Assembly: GCF_004804275.1 (NCBI RefSeq)
Contig: NZ_STGI01000004.1
Location: 145,605-209,604 of the forward strand
Direction of reading: 5' to 3'
From: Herbaspirillum sp. ST 5-3
Lineage (GTDB): Bacteria > Pseudomonadota > Gammaproteobacteria > Burkholderiales > Burkholderiaceae_D
Length of the DNA stretch: 64,000 nucleotides
Every line of letters begins with the position of its first letter. Within the stretch, counting starts at the first letter, position 1. A program made the translations under genes and the position numbers. Of this stretch, positions 8,191-16,901 are shown piece after piece. The notes under the pieces are model-generated. The model saw only the letters and a list, made by a program, of their open reading frames with translations, had not been told where the DNA came from and made no database searches.

Positions 8191-9459
8191 TCACAGAATC
8201 AGAATGGCGCGAAAATCATTCACATTGGTTCGCGTCGGCCCTGTCATCACCAGGTCGCCCAGCGCGCTGAAGAATCCATAGCCGTCGTTATTGTCGAGCA
8301 TCGCACGTGCGCGCACACCGAGCTTTTCCGCACGCTCAACGGAGTCTGGGGCATAGATCCCGCCCGCATTGTCCTCCGAACCATCGATGCCATCGGTATC
8401 GCACGCAATCGCATGAACGCCTTCCAAGCCGTGCAATGAAGTTGCCAGGCTCAGGAGGAACTCGGCATTGCGTCCGCCACGGCCGTTACCGCGCACCGTC
8501 ACGGTCGTTTCGCCGCCGGATATCAGGACGCAAGGACGCTGGAAGGGTTGATTGCGCAAGGCCACTTGCCGCGCCAAGGCAGCATGGACCATGCCGACGT
8601 CGCGCGCCTCGCCTTCGATTTCATCCGAAAGAATGTAGGGCGTGATTTCCGCCGCGCGCGCGGTCGATGCGGCCGCTTCCAGCGCCTGCTGCGCGGTGGC
8701 GATCACATGATGTTCATTGCGAGCGAAGCGCGGATCGCCCGGCTTCGGTGTTTCGCCGGCGCCGGAAGCGAGGTATTGCTCCATGGTGTCGGGAATCGTG
8801 ATCCGGTACTTGCGCAGGATGGCCAATGCTTCCTCGCAGGTGGTCGGGTCGGGCAAGGTCGGGCCGCTGGCGATCACGCCCGGATCGTCGCCCGGCACGT
8901 CGGAAATCAGCAAAGTCACGACGCGGGCCGGCGCACAGGCCAGCGCGAGGCGCCCACCCTTGATTGCCGAGAAATGCTTGCGCACGCAGTTGATCTCCGA
9001 GATCGTCGCTCCGCTCTTCAGCAATGCCTTGTTGACGGCTTGTTTTTGCTCGAGCGTGATGCCCTGTGCGGGCAAGGCAAGCAAGGCGGAGCCGCCGCCG
9101 GAAATCAGGCACAGCACCAGATCCTTTTCAGTGAGTCCGCGCACCATTTCCATCATGCGCCCCGCCGCGCGCCGTCCGGCTTCATCGGGCACCGGATGCG
9201 CGGCCTCGACTACTTCGATGCGCTTGCAGTCGGCGCCGTGGCCATAGCGTGTCACGACCAGTCCGGAAAGTTCGCCCTGCCAGTGATCTTCCACCACTTT
9301 CGCCATCGCGGCCGCGCCCTTGCCGGCGCCAATGACCAGCGTGCGGCCCTCGGGAGAGGCTTGCGGCAGAAAGGCGGGAAGGCACTTTTCCGCACTGGCT
9401 GCGCCGACTGCGCTGTTGAACACATCGAGCAAAAACTGGCGGGCTTGTGATGGATGCAT
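8191..9459 (-). CDS. Glycerate 2-kinase, type II (MOFRL family; TtuD/GckA-like)
   Basis: Glycerate kinase of the TtuD/GckA family, 422 aa, phosphorylating D-glycerate to 2-phosphoglycerate; older annotations call the family hydroxypyruvate reductase. Visible motifs are VIGAGKGAAAMAKVVE, LISGGGSALL, RKHFSAIKGGRLA, SDVPGDDPGVIASGPT and a C-terminal ISGGETTVTV segment. It is the last gene of a leftward group, 85 bp after the ThDP enzyme. In purine catabolism, glyoxylate reaches central metabolism through tartronate semialdehyde and glycerate, so this kinase could close that route. However, no tartronate semialdehyde reductase is seen in the window. Confidence 0.9.
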   Translation of the reverse strand: MHPSQARQFLLDVFNSAVGAASAEKCLPAFLPQASPEGRTLVIGAGKGAAAMAKVVEDHWQGELSGLVVTRYGHGADCKRIEVVEAAHPVPDEAGRRAAGRMMEMVRGLTEKDLVLCLISGGGSALLALPAQGITLEQKQAVNKALLKSGATISEINCVRKHFSAIKGGRLALACAPARVVTLLISDVPGDDPGVIASGPTLPDPTTCEEALAILRKYRITIPDTMEQYLASGAGETPKPGDPRFARNEHHVIATAQQALEAAASTARAAEITPYILSDEIEGEARDVGMVHAALARQVALRNQPFQRPCVLISGGETTVTVRGNGRGGRNAEFLLSLATSLHGLEGVHAIACDTDGIDGSEDNAGGIYAPDSVERAEKLGVRARAMLDNNDGYGFFSALGDLVMTGPTRTNVNDFRAILIL

Positions 9460-9544
9460 GATGCAGGTTTTTCCTGGTAACGATGCCCGCTATTTTACGG
9501 CGTGCCTGGAATGCGTGCTGAATGCCCTTGGTCGCTCGTCCTTC

Positions 9545-11278
9545 CTACCCCGTCACTTTTCGCATCAAGGCGCGTCCCGCGAAACGCATGCGTTGCGACA
9601 AGGGAAAACGCTTGAAGGTCGACTTCGCCGTGCCGCTGGTAAATGCGGTGCGCTTCGAATAATCGATGGCGACGTCGACGATCACCGGCCGCCCATCCCT
9701 CGCAAGCCGGCGCGCATCCGCAATGGCGCCGGCAATCGCTTCCTGGTTTGGCATGTTGATATACGCCGCTCCCGTGGCCATCGCGATGCCTTCGATATTC
9801 GGACCGGCGAGTACCGTGCACGGCTTGCGGTTGTAGGGAATCTGCTGCGCCTGCGCGATCTGTGACAGCTCTCCGTCGTGGAATACAAAATAGATCACGC
9901 CAAGCCCACGTGATGCCGCCGTCACGATCTCCATGCAGGTCATCATGAAACAGCCATCCCCGACAATCGCGAACACCTCTTTCTCCGGTTGCGCCAGCTT
10001 CGCGCCAATCGCGGCCGGAACGGCGTAACCCATCGCATTGAAATCCGTCGGCGTCAGCAGCTTGCCGCCGCGATGAATGGGAAAAAGTTCGGCGGTCAGG
10101 AAAGTGTGATTGCCATCGTCCAGCACCGTCACCGCATCATCCGGCATTTGACGGCGCAGCTCATCGAAGAAGCGCGCGGGATTGACGCGTCCCTTGCTGT
10201 CATGCGCGTACCATTCCTCCCGGTAGGCGCGCTTGTCGCGTGCGATCTGCGCCTGCAGTTCCGTGTTGGCAGGCCGTCCTCCGCGCGACCGAAGTTCGGT
10301 CAACAGTGCGCCGAGAACAAGCCTGGCATCGCCGGCGATGCTCACCTGGCTCGGGTAGTTTGCATCGAACACATTCGGATTGATGTCGATGTGCACGAGG
10401 GCCGGAGGAACGGTCGCGCTGAAGCTGCCAGTCGGAATTTCGCCGAAGCGCGCGCCGACCGCGAGCATGGCATCGCATCCCGCAAACGCATTGCGCGCCG
10501 CTGGCACTGCCGAGGGACTGAAACCGAAACCGGTATGCAGCGGATGGTCGCCGGGGAAACTCGCCAATCCCTGCAAGGTGGTGCTGACCGGCGCCTGCAG
10601 CAATTCGGCGATGGCGGCGATTTCATCCGTCGCCATGCGCGCGCCCCAGCCGACAAACAAGCCGGCCTTCCTTGCGCCGAGCAGGACATCGGCGGCACGC
10701 CGGATAAGCGCAGGGTCGGGAGCCGATGGCGCCGCCAAGGGTTTCCACTGCGGCAGCCCACCCACTTCGCCGGGAAACAGTTGCAGATTGACGGGAAGTT
10801 CGATCAGCACCGGTCCGGGTTCATTGCTCGTCGCGATCCGGTAGGCCTCGAAAATGGTCGGCACCACATCTTCATGCCGCGTGATGCGGAACGCCGCCTT
10901 GGTCAGCGGTTTCGCCAACGCGAGCTGGTCGATGTCGTGCAGTTGAAATTGTCTTCCCGTATCGGTGCGGATGCCGCCCGAAAAGATTAGCATCGGAATA
11001 CCATCCAGAAGCGCCTCGCCGATGCCGCTGGACGCATGCGTGAAGCCGGCGGCGGGCACGATGGCGAGCGCGCCGATCGTGTCGTCTGCCGCGCGGCTCA
11101 CGCCGTCTGCCATGAATGCCGCGCCGCCTTCGTGCGTGACAAGCACCGGCGTCACCGTGGCCGAATTGTTGAGTTCGTCATACAACTCGGTGTTGTGCAC
11201 GCCGGGTATGCCGAAGGTGAATTTGATCCCGAGCTGCTCCATCGCATAGACGGCCAGCCAGGCAGCGGTTTTCTTCAT
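9545..11278 (-). CDS. Acetolactate-synthase-like ThDP-dependent enzyme
   Basis: Thiamine-diphosphate enzyme of the acetolactate synthase / 2-oxoacid decarboxylase superfamily, 577 aa. The N-terminal ThDP domain has the activating Glu at residue 50 (VTHEGGAAFMADG). The C-terminal ThDP domain has GDGCFMM. The usual NN after the GDG motif is replaced by HDG (FVFHDGELSQI). The Glu argues against glyoxylate carboligase, which has Val there. The start at 11278 follows AAGGAGAC. It begins 14 bp after the flavoprotein gene ends, so it is in the same operon. The substrate is unknown; decarboxylation of the 2-oxoacid made by the upstream dehydrogenase is the simplest idea. Confidence 0.8.
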   Translation of the reverse strand: MKKTAAWLAVYAMEQLGIKFTFGIPGVHNTELYDELNNSATVTPVLVTHEGGAAFMADGVSRAADDTIGALAIVPAAGFTHASSGIGEALLDGIPMLIFSGGIRTDTGRQFQLHDIDQLALAKPLTKAAFRITRHEDVVPTIFEAYRIATSNEPGPVLIELPVNLQLFPGEVGGLPQWKPLAAPSAPDPALIRRAADVLLGARKAGLFVGWGARMATDEIAAIAELLQAPVSTTLQGLASFPGDHPLHTGFGFSPSAVPAARNAFAGCDAMLAVGARFGEIPTGSFSATVPPALVHIDINPNVFDANYPSQVSIAGDARLVLGALLTELRSRGGRPANTELQAQIARDKRAYREEWYAHDSKGRVNPARFFDELRRQMPDDAVTVLDDGNHTFLTAELFPIHRGGKLLTPTDFNAMGYAVPAAIGAKLAQPEKEVFAIVGDGCFMMTCMEIVTAASRGLGVIYFVFHDGELSQIAQAQQIPYNRKPCTVLAGPNIEGIAMATGAAYINMPNQEAIAGAIADARRLARDGRPVIVDVAIDYSKRTAFTSGTAKSTFKRFPLSQRMRFAGRALMRKVTG

Positions 11279-11292
11279 GCTTGTCTCCTTTT

Positions 11293-12906
11293 TTATTTTG
11301 CAATGGCTTTTGCGGCACGCCGCGCGCCATAGATGCATCCGCCGAGGAAAGTCCCTTCCAGTCCGCGCAGGCCGTTCATGCCGCCGCCACCAAATCCTGC
11401 GGCCTCGCCGGCCGCATACAGGCCGGGAATCGGCTCGCCCGCCTTGCTCAGCACGCGGCTGTCGAGGTCGGTCTGGATGCCGCCCAGACTCTTGCGGCTG
11501 ATGATGAATTCGCGAATGGCAATCAGGGGCATCGCCGCGGGATCAAGAATCTTCTGGAACTTGCAGGTACGGATGCGATCGCCGCGCCATTTGCGCAGGT
11601 GCGCGATGCGGCGCAATTGTTCGTCGTTGTGCAGCGTCGGACCGCGATCGATTTCGGCGTCGTAGCGCTCGACCATCGAGCGCACGGCATGAAGATCGAC
11701 CGCAGTATCGCCCTGCAAGGCATTCATCTTCTCCACCAGCTCCGGCAGTGACGATGCCACCACGACGTCATTGCAGTTCTCCGTCATCTGTTTCAGCAGC
11801 CATCGGTTGCCCAGCAAGGCGTCGCGCAGGAATCCGACGATCTTCTTGTCGCGAATCGAAGGGTTGAATTCCGCACCCGACACCGCAAGCTCCTTCAACG
11901 CGATCTTCCGGTTCAGCAGTTGCCAGGAATATTGTTTCTCCTGCCTGCAGATCTGCGTCACCAGTTCCCGCGTGTCGAAGCCGCTCACCAGCGGTTGTGG
12001 ACCGATGCGCTCGCCGCACCAGTTCAGCCACAGGGCCGAGCGCGGCGGCACCAGCGACAGCCCGTGGCCCGGCTTGCGCGGACGCCAATGATGCACGCCG
12101 GCCGCGTAGTTCCACATGCGGTCGAGATAAGTCAGATTGCCGCCGACGGATTGCACCGCGTCATGCAGCATGCCGTCGGCAAATTTGTGCGAGCCGTTCA
12201 GGATGACTTCCGGCGGCGATTTCCACTCGGCGTGCCAGTGTTCGCGCACGCGCTCGATATTGCCGTTGATGCCGCCGCTGGCAACCAGCACGGCACCGCC
12301 TTGAGCGACGAAATCTTCCTTCGTGTCTTCGGTGACACCGCGACAGCCGATGATGCGGCCTCCCTCCGAGATCAAGCCGTCGACCCGGTGCTGGAAGTGC
12401 AAGCTCAAGGCCTTTCGCCGCGGATGCGCCTGCAATGCATTGATCAGTTGCGTCGCGAGGCCATGTCCGGTGCCCCAGGTCACGTGCCAGCGCGGCACCG
12501 AATTGCCGCCGCTGAACTGGCCGCGCTCCACCCATAGCGGCAAGGGAAGGAAACGGACACCGCGCTCCTTGAGCCAGCAGTAGATGTCGCCATGACTGTC
12601 GTTGACGTAGGACTCGGCCCAGCGGCGCGGCCAGAATTCTGCCGACGCGTCCTGCCCGAAGCCGCCGAAGGCGAGCCAGTCCTGCAATGCCAGTTCGGGC
12701 GTATCACGAATGCCGTAGCGACGCTGCTCCGGGGTGCCGACCAGCAGGATGCCGCCGAAACTTTCCTTCGCCAGCCCGCCGAAATTTTCCTCGGTATCGC
12801 GCTCCAGCAATGTCACGCGCTTGCCGGCCGACAGCAGTTCCAGCGCGGCGACAATGCCGGCCAGCCCGCCGCCAACGATCACGACCTCACTTTGATATTT
12901 CTGCAT
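11293..12906 (-). CDS. FAD-binding dehydrogenase (fumarate reductase / ketosteroid dehydrogenase-like)
   Basis: Flavoprotein of the FAD_binding_2 superfamily, 537 aa. The N-terminal dinucleotide-binding motif is VVIVGGGLAGIVAALELL with an acidic residue ending the second strand (LLERD). The C-terminus has the FAD-closing segment GLYAAGEAAGFGGGGMNG. Such enzymes oxidise or reduce C-C bonds next to carbonyls; the substrate cannot be told from sequence. The ATG at 12906 overlaps the end of the hydroxyacid dehydrogenase gene by 20 bp, indicating tight coupling. Confidence 0.82.
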   Translation of the reverse strand: MQKYQSEVVIVGGGLAGIVAALELLSAGKRVTLLERDTEENFGGLAKESFGGILLVGTPEQRRYGIRDTPELALQDWLAFGGFGQDASAEFWPRRWAESYVNDSHGDIYCWLKERGVRFLPLPLWVERGQFSGGNSVPRWHVTWGTGHGLATQLINALQAHPRRKALSLHFQHRVDGLISEGGRIIGCRGVTEDTKEDFVAQGGAVLVASGGINGNIERVREHWHAEWKSPPEVILNGSHKFADGMLHDAVQSVGGNLTYLDRMWNYAAGVHHWRPRKPGHGLSLVPPRSALWLNWCGERIGPQPLVSGFDTRELVTQICRQEKQYSWQLLNRKIALKELAVSGAEFNPSIRDKKIVGFLRDALLGNRWLLKQMTENCNDVVVASSLPELVEKMNALQGDTAVDLHAVRSMVERYDAEIDRGPTLHNDEQLRRIAHLRKWRGDRIRTCKFQKILDPAAMPLIAIREFIISRKSLGGIQTDLDSRVLSKAGEPIPGLYAAGEAAGFGGGGMNGLRGLEGTFLGGCIYGARRAAKAIAK

Positions 12907-14143
12907 AGTCCACCCGGGAGTTCGCAACATCGTCGATGCCTGCGCCTGCCGCGCCTTTCATGGTGTCCATCTGTACGGCCGATGCCAGGATGTCCTTGTT
13001 GATTTCATTCAGGTTGGTGCAAGCCGTGAGCGCCATCGCTACTTCCATCTCCTTGCGCATGATTTGCAGCACATGAGCGACACCTGCCCCGCCGGCGCCT
13101 GCCAGCGCGTAGGCCCAGGCACGTCCGATGATGCAGGCACGCGCCCCGAGTGCCAGCGCCTTGACCACATCGAGTCCGCTGCGCACGCCGCCGTCGACCA
13201 GCACTTCGACACGATCGCCCACCGCGTCCACGATCGGAGGTAGCGCCGAAATCGATGAGGGCACGCCGTCGAGCTGCCTGCCGCCATGGTTCGAGACGAC
13301 CACGCCGTCGAAGCCGAGACTGGCTGCCGTGCGCGCGTCGTCCGGATCGAGGATGCCTTTGACGACAATCTTGCCCGGCCAGTTTTCGCGCAGCCATGCG
13401 AGGTCGTTCCAGGTGACTGCGGGATCGAACTGTGCATTCACCCAGGCACGAAAGGCGGGAAGACTTTGCGCCGCCGGCATGGCCTTGACCAGGTTGCCGA
13501 ACACCAGCGGCTTGCCGCGCATCGCCATGCTCAATGACCACGCGGGATGCGAGATGAAGTCCCAGGCCTTGGCCAGTTTTCCGAACGGGCTGCTGATGCC
13601 GGTCATGCCGTTGCGCACGTCCCGGTAACGCGCACCCACCACCGCGAGATCAACGGTAAAGACCAGGACCGGGCAGCCGGCCGCATGCGCCCGTTGCAGC
13701 AGCTCGCGCGCATAGCCGCGATCGCGCATGACGTACAGCTGATACCAGAACGGCGCGCTGGTGTTTGCCCGCACTTCCTCGAGCGAACAAATGGAAACCG
13801 TCGATTCGCAAAACGGCACGCCCGCGCGCTCCGCCGCCTGCGCCGCCTGCACCTCGCCGCGCGGCGCGAACATGCCGGCCAGGCCGACCGGGCCGAGGAT
13901 GACCGGCATAGCCAGTTTCTGGCCCAGCACTTCGGTCTTCAGATTGATGTGTGATATGTCGCGCAAGACCCGCTGCCGCAGGAGAACGCGGCGGAAATCC
14001 TCGACGTTGTTGCGCATGGTTGCTTCATCGTATGCGCCGCCATCAAGGTAATCGAAGAACTGGCGCGGCAATCGCCGCCTTGCCAGCTCACGGTAGTCGC
14101 CGGCCGAAGCCGGTTGAAGAAAAGACGGACGTGCCTCGAACAT
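12887..14143 (-). CDS. FMN-dependent alpha-hydroxyacid dehydrogenase (LldD / MdlB family)
   Basis: Flavin-dependent 2-hydroxyacid dehydrogenase, 418 aa, oxidising a 2-hydroxyacid (lactate, mandelate or glycolate type) to the 2-oxoacid. The TIM-barrel family signature VVSNHGGRQLDG carries catalytic His286 and Arg289. FMN-phosphate binding segments LVDGGVRSGLDVVKAL and GRAWAYALA follow. It is the first gene of the leftward operon and divergent from a LysR gene with a palindromic site between them. Linkage to a ThDP enzyme and an aldehyde dehydrogenase recalls the mandelate pathway, but the substrate is unproven. Confidence 0.9.
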   Translation of the reverse strand: MFEARPSFLQPASAGDYRELARRRLPRQFFDYLDGGAYDEATMRNNVEDFRRVLLRQRVLRDISHINLKTEVLGQKLAMPVILGPVGLAGMFAPRGEVQAAQAAERAGVPFCESTVSICSLEEVRANTSAPFWYQLYVMRDRGYARELLQRAHAAGCPVLVFTVDLAVVGARYRDVRNGMTGISSPFGKLAKAWDFISHPAWSLSMAMRGKPLVFGNLVKAMPAAQSLPAFRAWVNAQFDPAVTWNDLAWLRENWPGKIVVKGILDPDDARTAASLGFDGVVVSNHGGRQLDGVPSSISALPPIVDAVGDRVEVLVDGGVRSGLDVVKALALGARACIIGRAWAYALAGAGGAGVAHVLQIMRKEMEVAMALTACTNLNEINKDILASAVQMDTMKGAAGAGIDDVANSRVDYAEISK

Positions 14144-14229
14144 GGTTTGTCTCCCGAATTATTCTTTGCAGGCCAGGCGATGCACGGCGCGGCAGTTGGC
14201 GCGAGATTGGTCCCGGCTTTATTGCCGTA

Positions 14230-14250
14230 GTATCCTGCATACGGCGATAC
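14230..14250. promoter_or_regulatory. LysR-type box GTATC-N11-GATAC
   Basis: A perfect inverted repeat GTATC / GATAC with an 11-nt spacer, the classic T-N11-A LysR recognition geometry. It lies in the 154-bp divergent region between the hydroxyacid dehydrogenase gene and the LysR gene. It is about 48 bp before the LysR start, which suits autoregulation and control of the divergent operon. Confidence 0.6.
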
Positions 14251-14297
14251 GTGGTCTAATGACTTTTTTTCGGTGAGTGATATCCGGGAGTTATCGC

Positions 14298-15230
14298 ATG
14301 AACCTGAAGCAGTTGCAGCACTTCGTGACGCTGGCGGAGTCGGGCAACGTCCACAAGGCGAGTGCCAGGCTGAATATCTCCCAGCCTGCGCTGTCGAAGA
14401 GCATTCGCGTGCTGGAGGAAGACCTCGACATCGTGCTGTTCGATCGCTCTCCCCGCGGCGTGCGACTGACGCCAGTCGGCCAATGGCTGCTGTCGCGCTC
14501 CTCCTCGTTGCTGGGTGATATCCAGCAACTGCATACCGAAATCGACCTGATCAAGCGGCAGGCCAACGGCTCGGTCCGCATCGCCGCCGGCACTGTCCTG
14601 TGCTCCTCGCTGATGCCGGAATGCCTTGCGCGTTTGCGCGAAGTGGCAGCCAATGTCGATATCGTGGTCGAGTCCGGCTACTGGGATGACCACAAGCACA
14701 TGCTGCTGAACAGCGAGATCGATTTCTTCGTGGCGGATTCGCGCGAGTTGGAAGACATCATCGAGTTTGATATTGCGCAGTTGCCCTCCGAGCCGATATG
14801 CGTATATGTCCGGAATGGGCATAATCTATTGAAGAAGAGAAAACTGACGACCGCAGACCTGCAGAAGTATCCGTTCTCGGGCCTGACGAAAATTCCGAAA
14901 GAGCTGGAACGCGCCTTGAAGACGTACCCGGAATTACCGCCAAGCAGGTGGTCCGCGAGCGCGGTGTCGAGCAATGATTTCGGACTGTTGCGGGCGAGCG
15001 CCGCGCTGACCGATGTGCTGTTCTTTTCGCCGCCCAGCGCAGTGAAGGACCAGGTCCGGCGCAAGGAACTGATGCGCTTGAATATCGTGCTGCCGTCGGC
15101 TTTGCAAACGCATTTTGCGATCGTCGCGCTCAAGGATCGCAAGCTCTCGACCTCGGCGGAACTGATGAAACATACCATCATGGAATGCGCAGTCCAGCAG
15201 TTTCAGACGAGCGAGACGCTGAAGCAATGA
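14298..15230 (+). CDS. LysR-family regulator of the hydroxyacid cluster
   Basis: LysR-type regulator, 310 aa, with an N-terminal helix-turn-helix (LNISQPALSKSIRVLEED, within residues 1-60) and an effector-binding domain. The ATG at 14298 is preferred over an upstream in-frame GTG (14277) because CCGGGAG sits 7 bp before it. It is divergent from the hydroxyacid dehydrogenase operon and 30 bp upstream of the aldehyde dehydrogenase gene, so it may control both. Confidence 0.92.
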   Translation: MNLKQLQHFVTLAESGNVHKASARLNISQPALSKSIRVLEEDLDIVLFDRSPRGVRLTPVGQWLLSRSSSLLGDIQQLHTEIDLIKRQANGSVRIAAGTVLCSSLMPECLARLREVAANVDIVVESGYWDDHKHMLLNSEIDFFVADSRELEDIIEFDIAQLPSEPICVYVRNGHNLLKKRKLTTADLQKYPFSGLTKIPKELERALKTYPELPPSRWSASAVSSNDFGLLRASAALTDVLFFSPPSAVKDQVRRKELMRLNIVLPSALQTHFAIVALKDRKLSTSAELMKHTIMECAVQQFQTSETLKQ

Positions 15231-15260
15231 GTAGGGCTGTTTTTCGATACGGAGAACACA

Positions 15261-16739
15261 ATGAGCACCAACCCGTCCATGCAGGAATTCACACCGGTTT
15301 CTCCCATGGTGGAAAGCGATCCCCGGCGCATCCGGGAGGTTTTCGACAGCCAGCTCGAAACCGCCCTGCGCTGGCGCCTCTCCAACGCGAACGAGCGCAT
15401 CGCGCGCATCAAGAAACTGCGCGACGCCATGATGGCGCAGCGCGAAGCGTTCTACGAGGCGTTCATGCAGGATTACCGCAAGTCGCCGCCGGAAGTCGAA
15501 GCGTCGGAATTTCTTCCGGTCATGGACGAGATGCGGCACGCCATCGGGCGGGTCAAGCGCTGGATGAAGCCGCTCAAGGTGTGGCCGACCAGCACCATGC
15601 TCGGCACGTCCGGCTGGGTGCAGTACCAGCCGCGCGGCCGCGTGCTCATCATCGCGCCGTGGAACTATCCGCTCAGCCTGTGCTTCGGTCCGCTGGTTTC
15701 GGCGCTGGCAGCCGGCAATACCGTGATCATCAAGCCCTCGGAAATGACGCCGGCCGTGTCCGCCCTCATGGGACGCATCATCGGCGAGGTCTTTCCCCAT
15801 GCCGAAGTGGCACTGTTCGAGGGCGGGACCGCCACCGCGCAGGCGCTGCTCGACCTGCCCTTCGACCATATCTTCTTTACCGGCTCGCCCGCCGTGGGCA
15901 AGATCGTCATGGCAGCCGCCGCCAGGCACCTGACCAGCGTTACCCTGGAGCTCGGCGGCAAGTCGCCCACCATCGTGGGAGAAACGGCCGATCTCAAGCT
16001 CGCCGCCGAAACCCTGATGTGGGGAAAATTCCTTAACGGCGGGCAAACCTGCGTTGCACCGGATCACGTCTACGTGCATGAATCCGTGAAGGACGCTTTC
16101 ATGGCCGAGTGCCGCAAGGTCATTCAGTCGCGCTACGGCGCCACCGCGCATGAACAGAAGCACACCGCGGACCTGACGCGCATCGTCAATCAGCGCCACA
16201 CCCAGCGCGTTGCCTCCCTGCTCTACGATGCCCTCACGCGCGGCGCTGCCATCCAGACCGGCGGCGAAGTGGACGTCGCCCAGTGCTACATCGCGCCAAC
16301 CCTGATCGATCGCATCCCGGCCGGATCGCAAATCCTGGAAGAAGAAATTTTCGGGCCGATTCTTCCCGTCATCGGCTACACCCAGCTCGACGCCGTCATC
16401 GCCGAAATCAACTCCCGTCCGAAGCCGCTCGCGCTATACGTCTGGAGCAAGGACCGGAAGGAAATCGACAAGGTGCTGCTGCAAACCAGCTCGGGCGGCG
16501 CCTGCATCAATCACTGCGTAATGCAGTTCGCACACGGCGAGCTGCCGTTCGGTGGGGTCAACAACTCGGGCATCGGCAATGCGCACGGCCATTACGGCTT
16601 CAAGGCGTTCTCGCACGAGCGCGCCGTGCTGCGCTCGACGCCGCTCATGCTGGTGAAACTGTTTTATCCGCCTTTTTCGGAGACGCGCCGCGGCCTGATC
16701 CGCAAGATCGTGGACATGCTGCGCTTGCCAATGATTTAA
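15261..16739 (+). CDS. Aldehyde dehydrogenase, class 3 / coniferyl-aldehyde dehydrogenase type
   Basis: NAD(P)-dependent aldehyde dehydrogenase, 492 aa. Asn134 lies in APWNYPLSL, the catalytic base Glu230 in TLELGGKSP and the nucleophile Cys264 in NGGQTCVAPDHV. The lack of a long oligomerisation tail and the motif set fit the ALDH3/coniferyl-aldehyde dehydrogenase group, which oxidises aromatic or long-chain aldehydes. It follows the LysR gene by 30 bp. If the divergent ThDP enzyme is a decarboxylase, this enzyme would remove its aldehyde product. The benzaldehyde dehydrogenase of the mandelate pathway belongs to the same ALDH class. Confidence 0.92.
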   Translation: MSTNPSMQEFTPVSPMVESDPRRIREVFDSQLETALRWRLSNANERIARIKKLRDAMMAQREAFYEAFMQDYRKSPPEVEASEFLPVMDEMRHAIGRVKRWMKPLKVWPTSTMLGTSGWVQYQPRGRVLIIAPWNYPLSLCFGPLVSALAAGNTVIIKPSEMTPAVSALMGRIIGEVFPHAEVALFEGGTATAQALLDLPFDHIFFTGSPAVGKIVMAAAARHLTSVTLELGGKSPTIVGETADLKLAAETLMWGKFLNGGQTCVAPDHVYVHESVKDAFMAECRKVIQSRYGATAHEQKHTADLTRIVNQRHTQRVASLLYDALTRGAAIQTGGEVDVAQCYIAPTLIDRIPAGSQILEEEIFGPILPVIGYTQLDAVIAEINSRPKPLALYVWSKDRKEIDKVLLQTSSGGACINHCVMQFAHGELPFGGVNNSGIGNAHGHYGFKAFSHERAVLRSTPLMLVKLFYPPFSETRRGLIRKIVDMLRLPMI

Positions 16740-16830
16740 GTTTGGCGGTGTCCTTTTCCATCCGCACGATGCGCTCGTGTTCGCGCATCGTTCACTCGCC
16801 CCATGGCATGCGCTGCGGCTTGAGCTTGCG

Positions 16831-16836
16831 TATAAT
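16831..16836 (+). promoter_or_regulatory. Possible -10 element upstream of the CBS-PAS-GGDEF gene
   Basis: A perfect TATAAT hexamer lies about 65 bp before the ATG of the diguanylate cyclase gene, with TG two bases upstream. No good -35 hexamer is seen at the usual spacing, so the call is tentative. Confidence 0.3.
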
Positions 16837-16901
16837 TGACCCAAAGCAATTAATGTCACCATTGCAGGTCGCGCACCTGGATAGCAAAGAGGCGTTTGTC
16901 T

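Noticed and set aside
9545-11278. Glyoxylate carboligase as the identity of the ThDP enzyme
   Set aside because: Context would suit it, but the ThDP-activating Glu50 is present, whereas glyoxylate carboligase carries Val at that position.
16836-16849. TTGAC-CCAA-AGCAA as a fifth FNR site before the cyclase gene
   Set aside because: Two mismatches and overlap with the candidate -10 element make it no better than chance.
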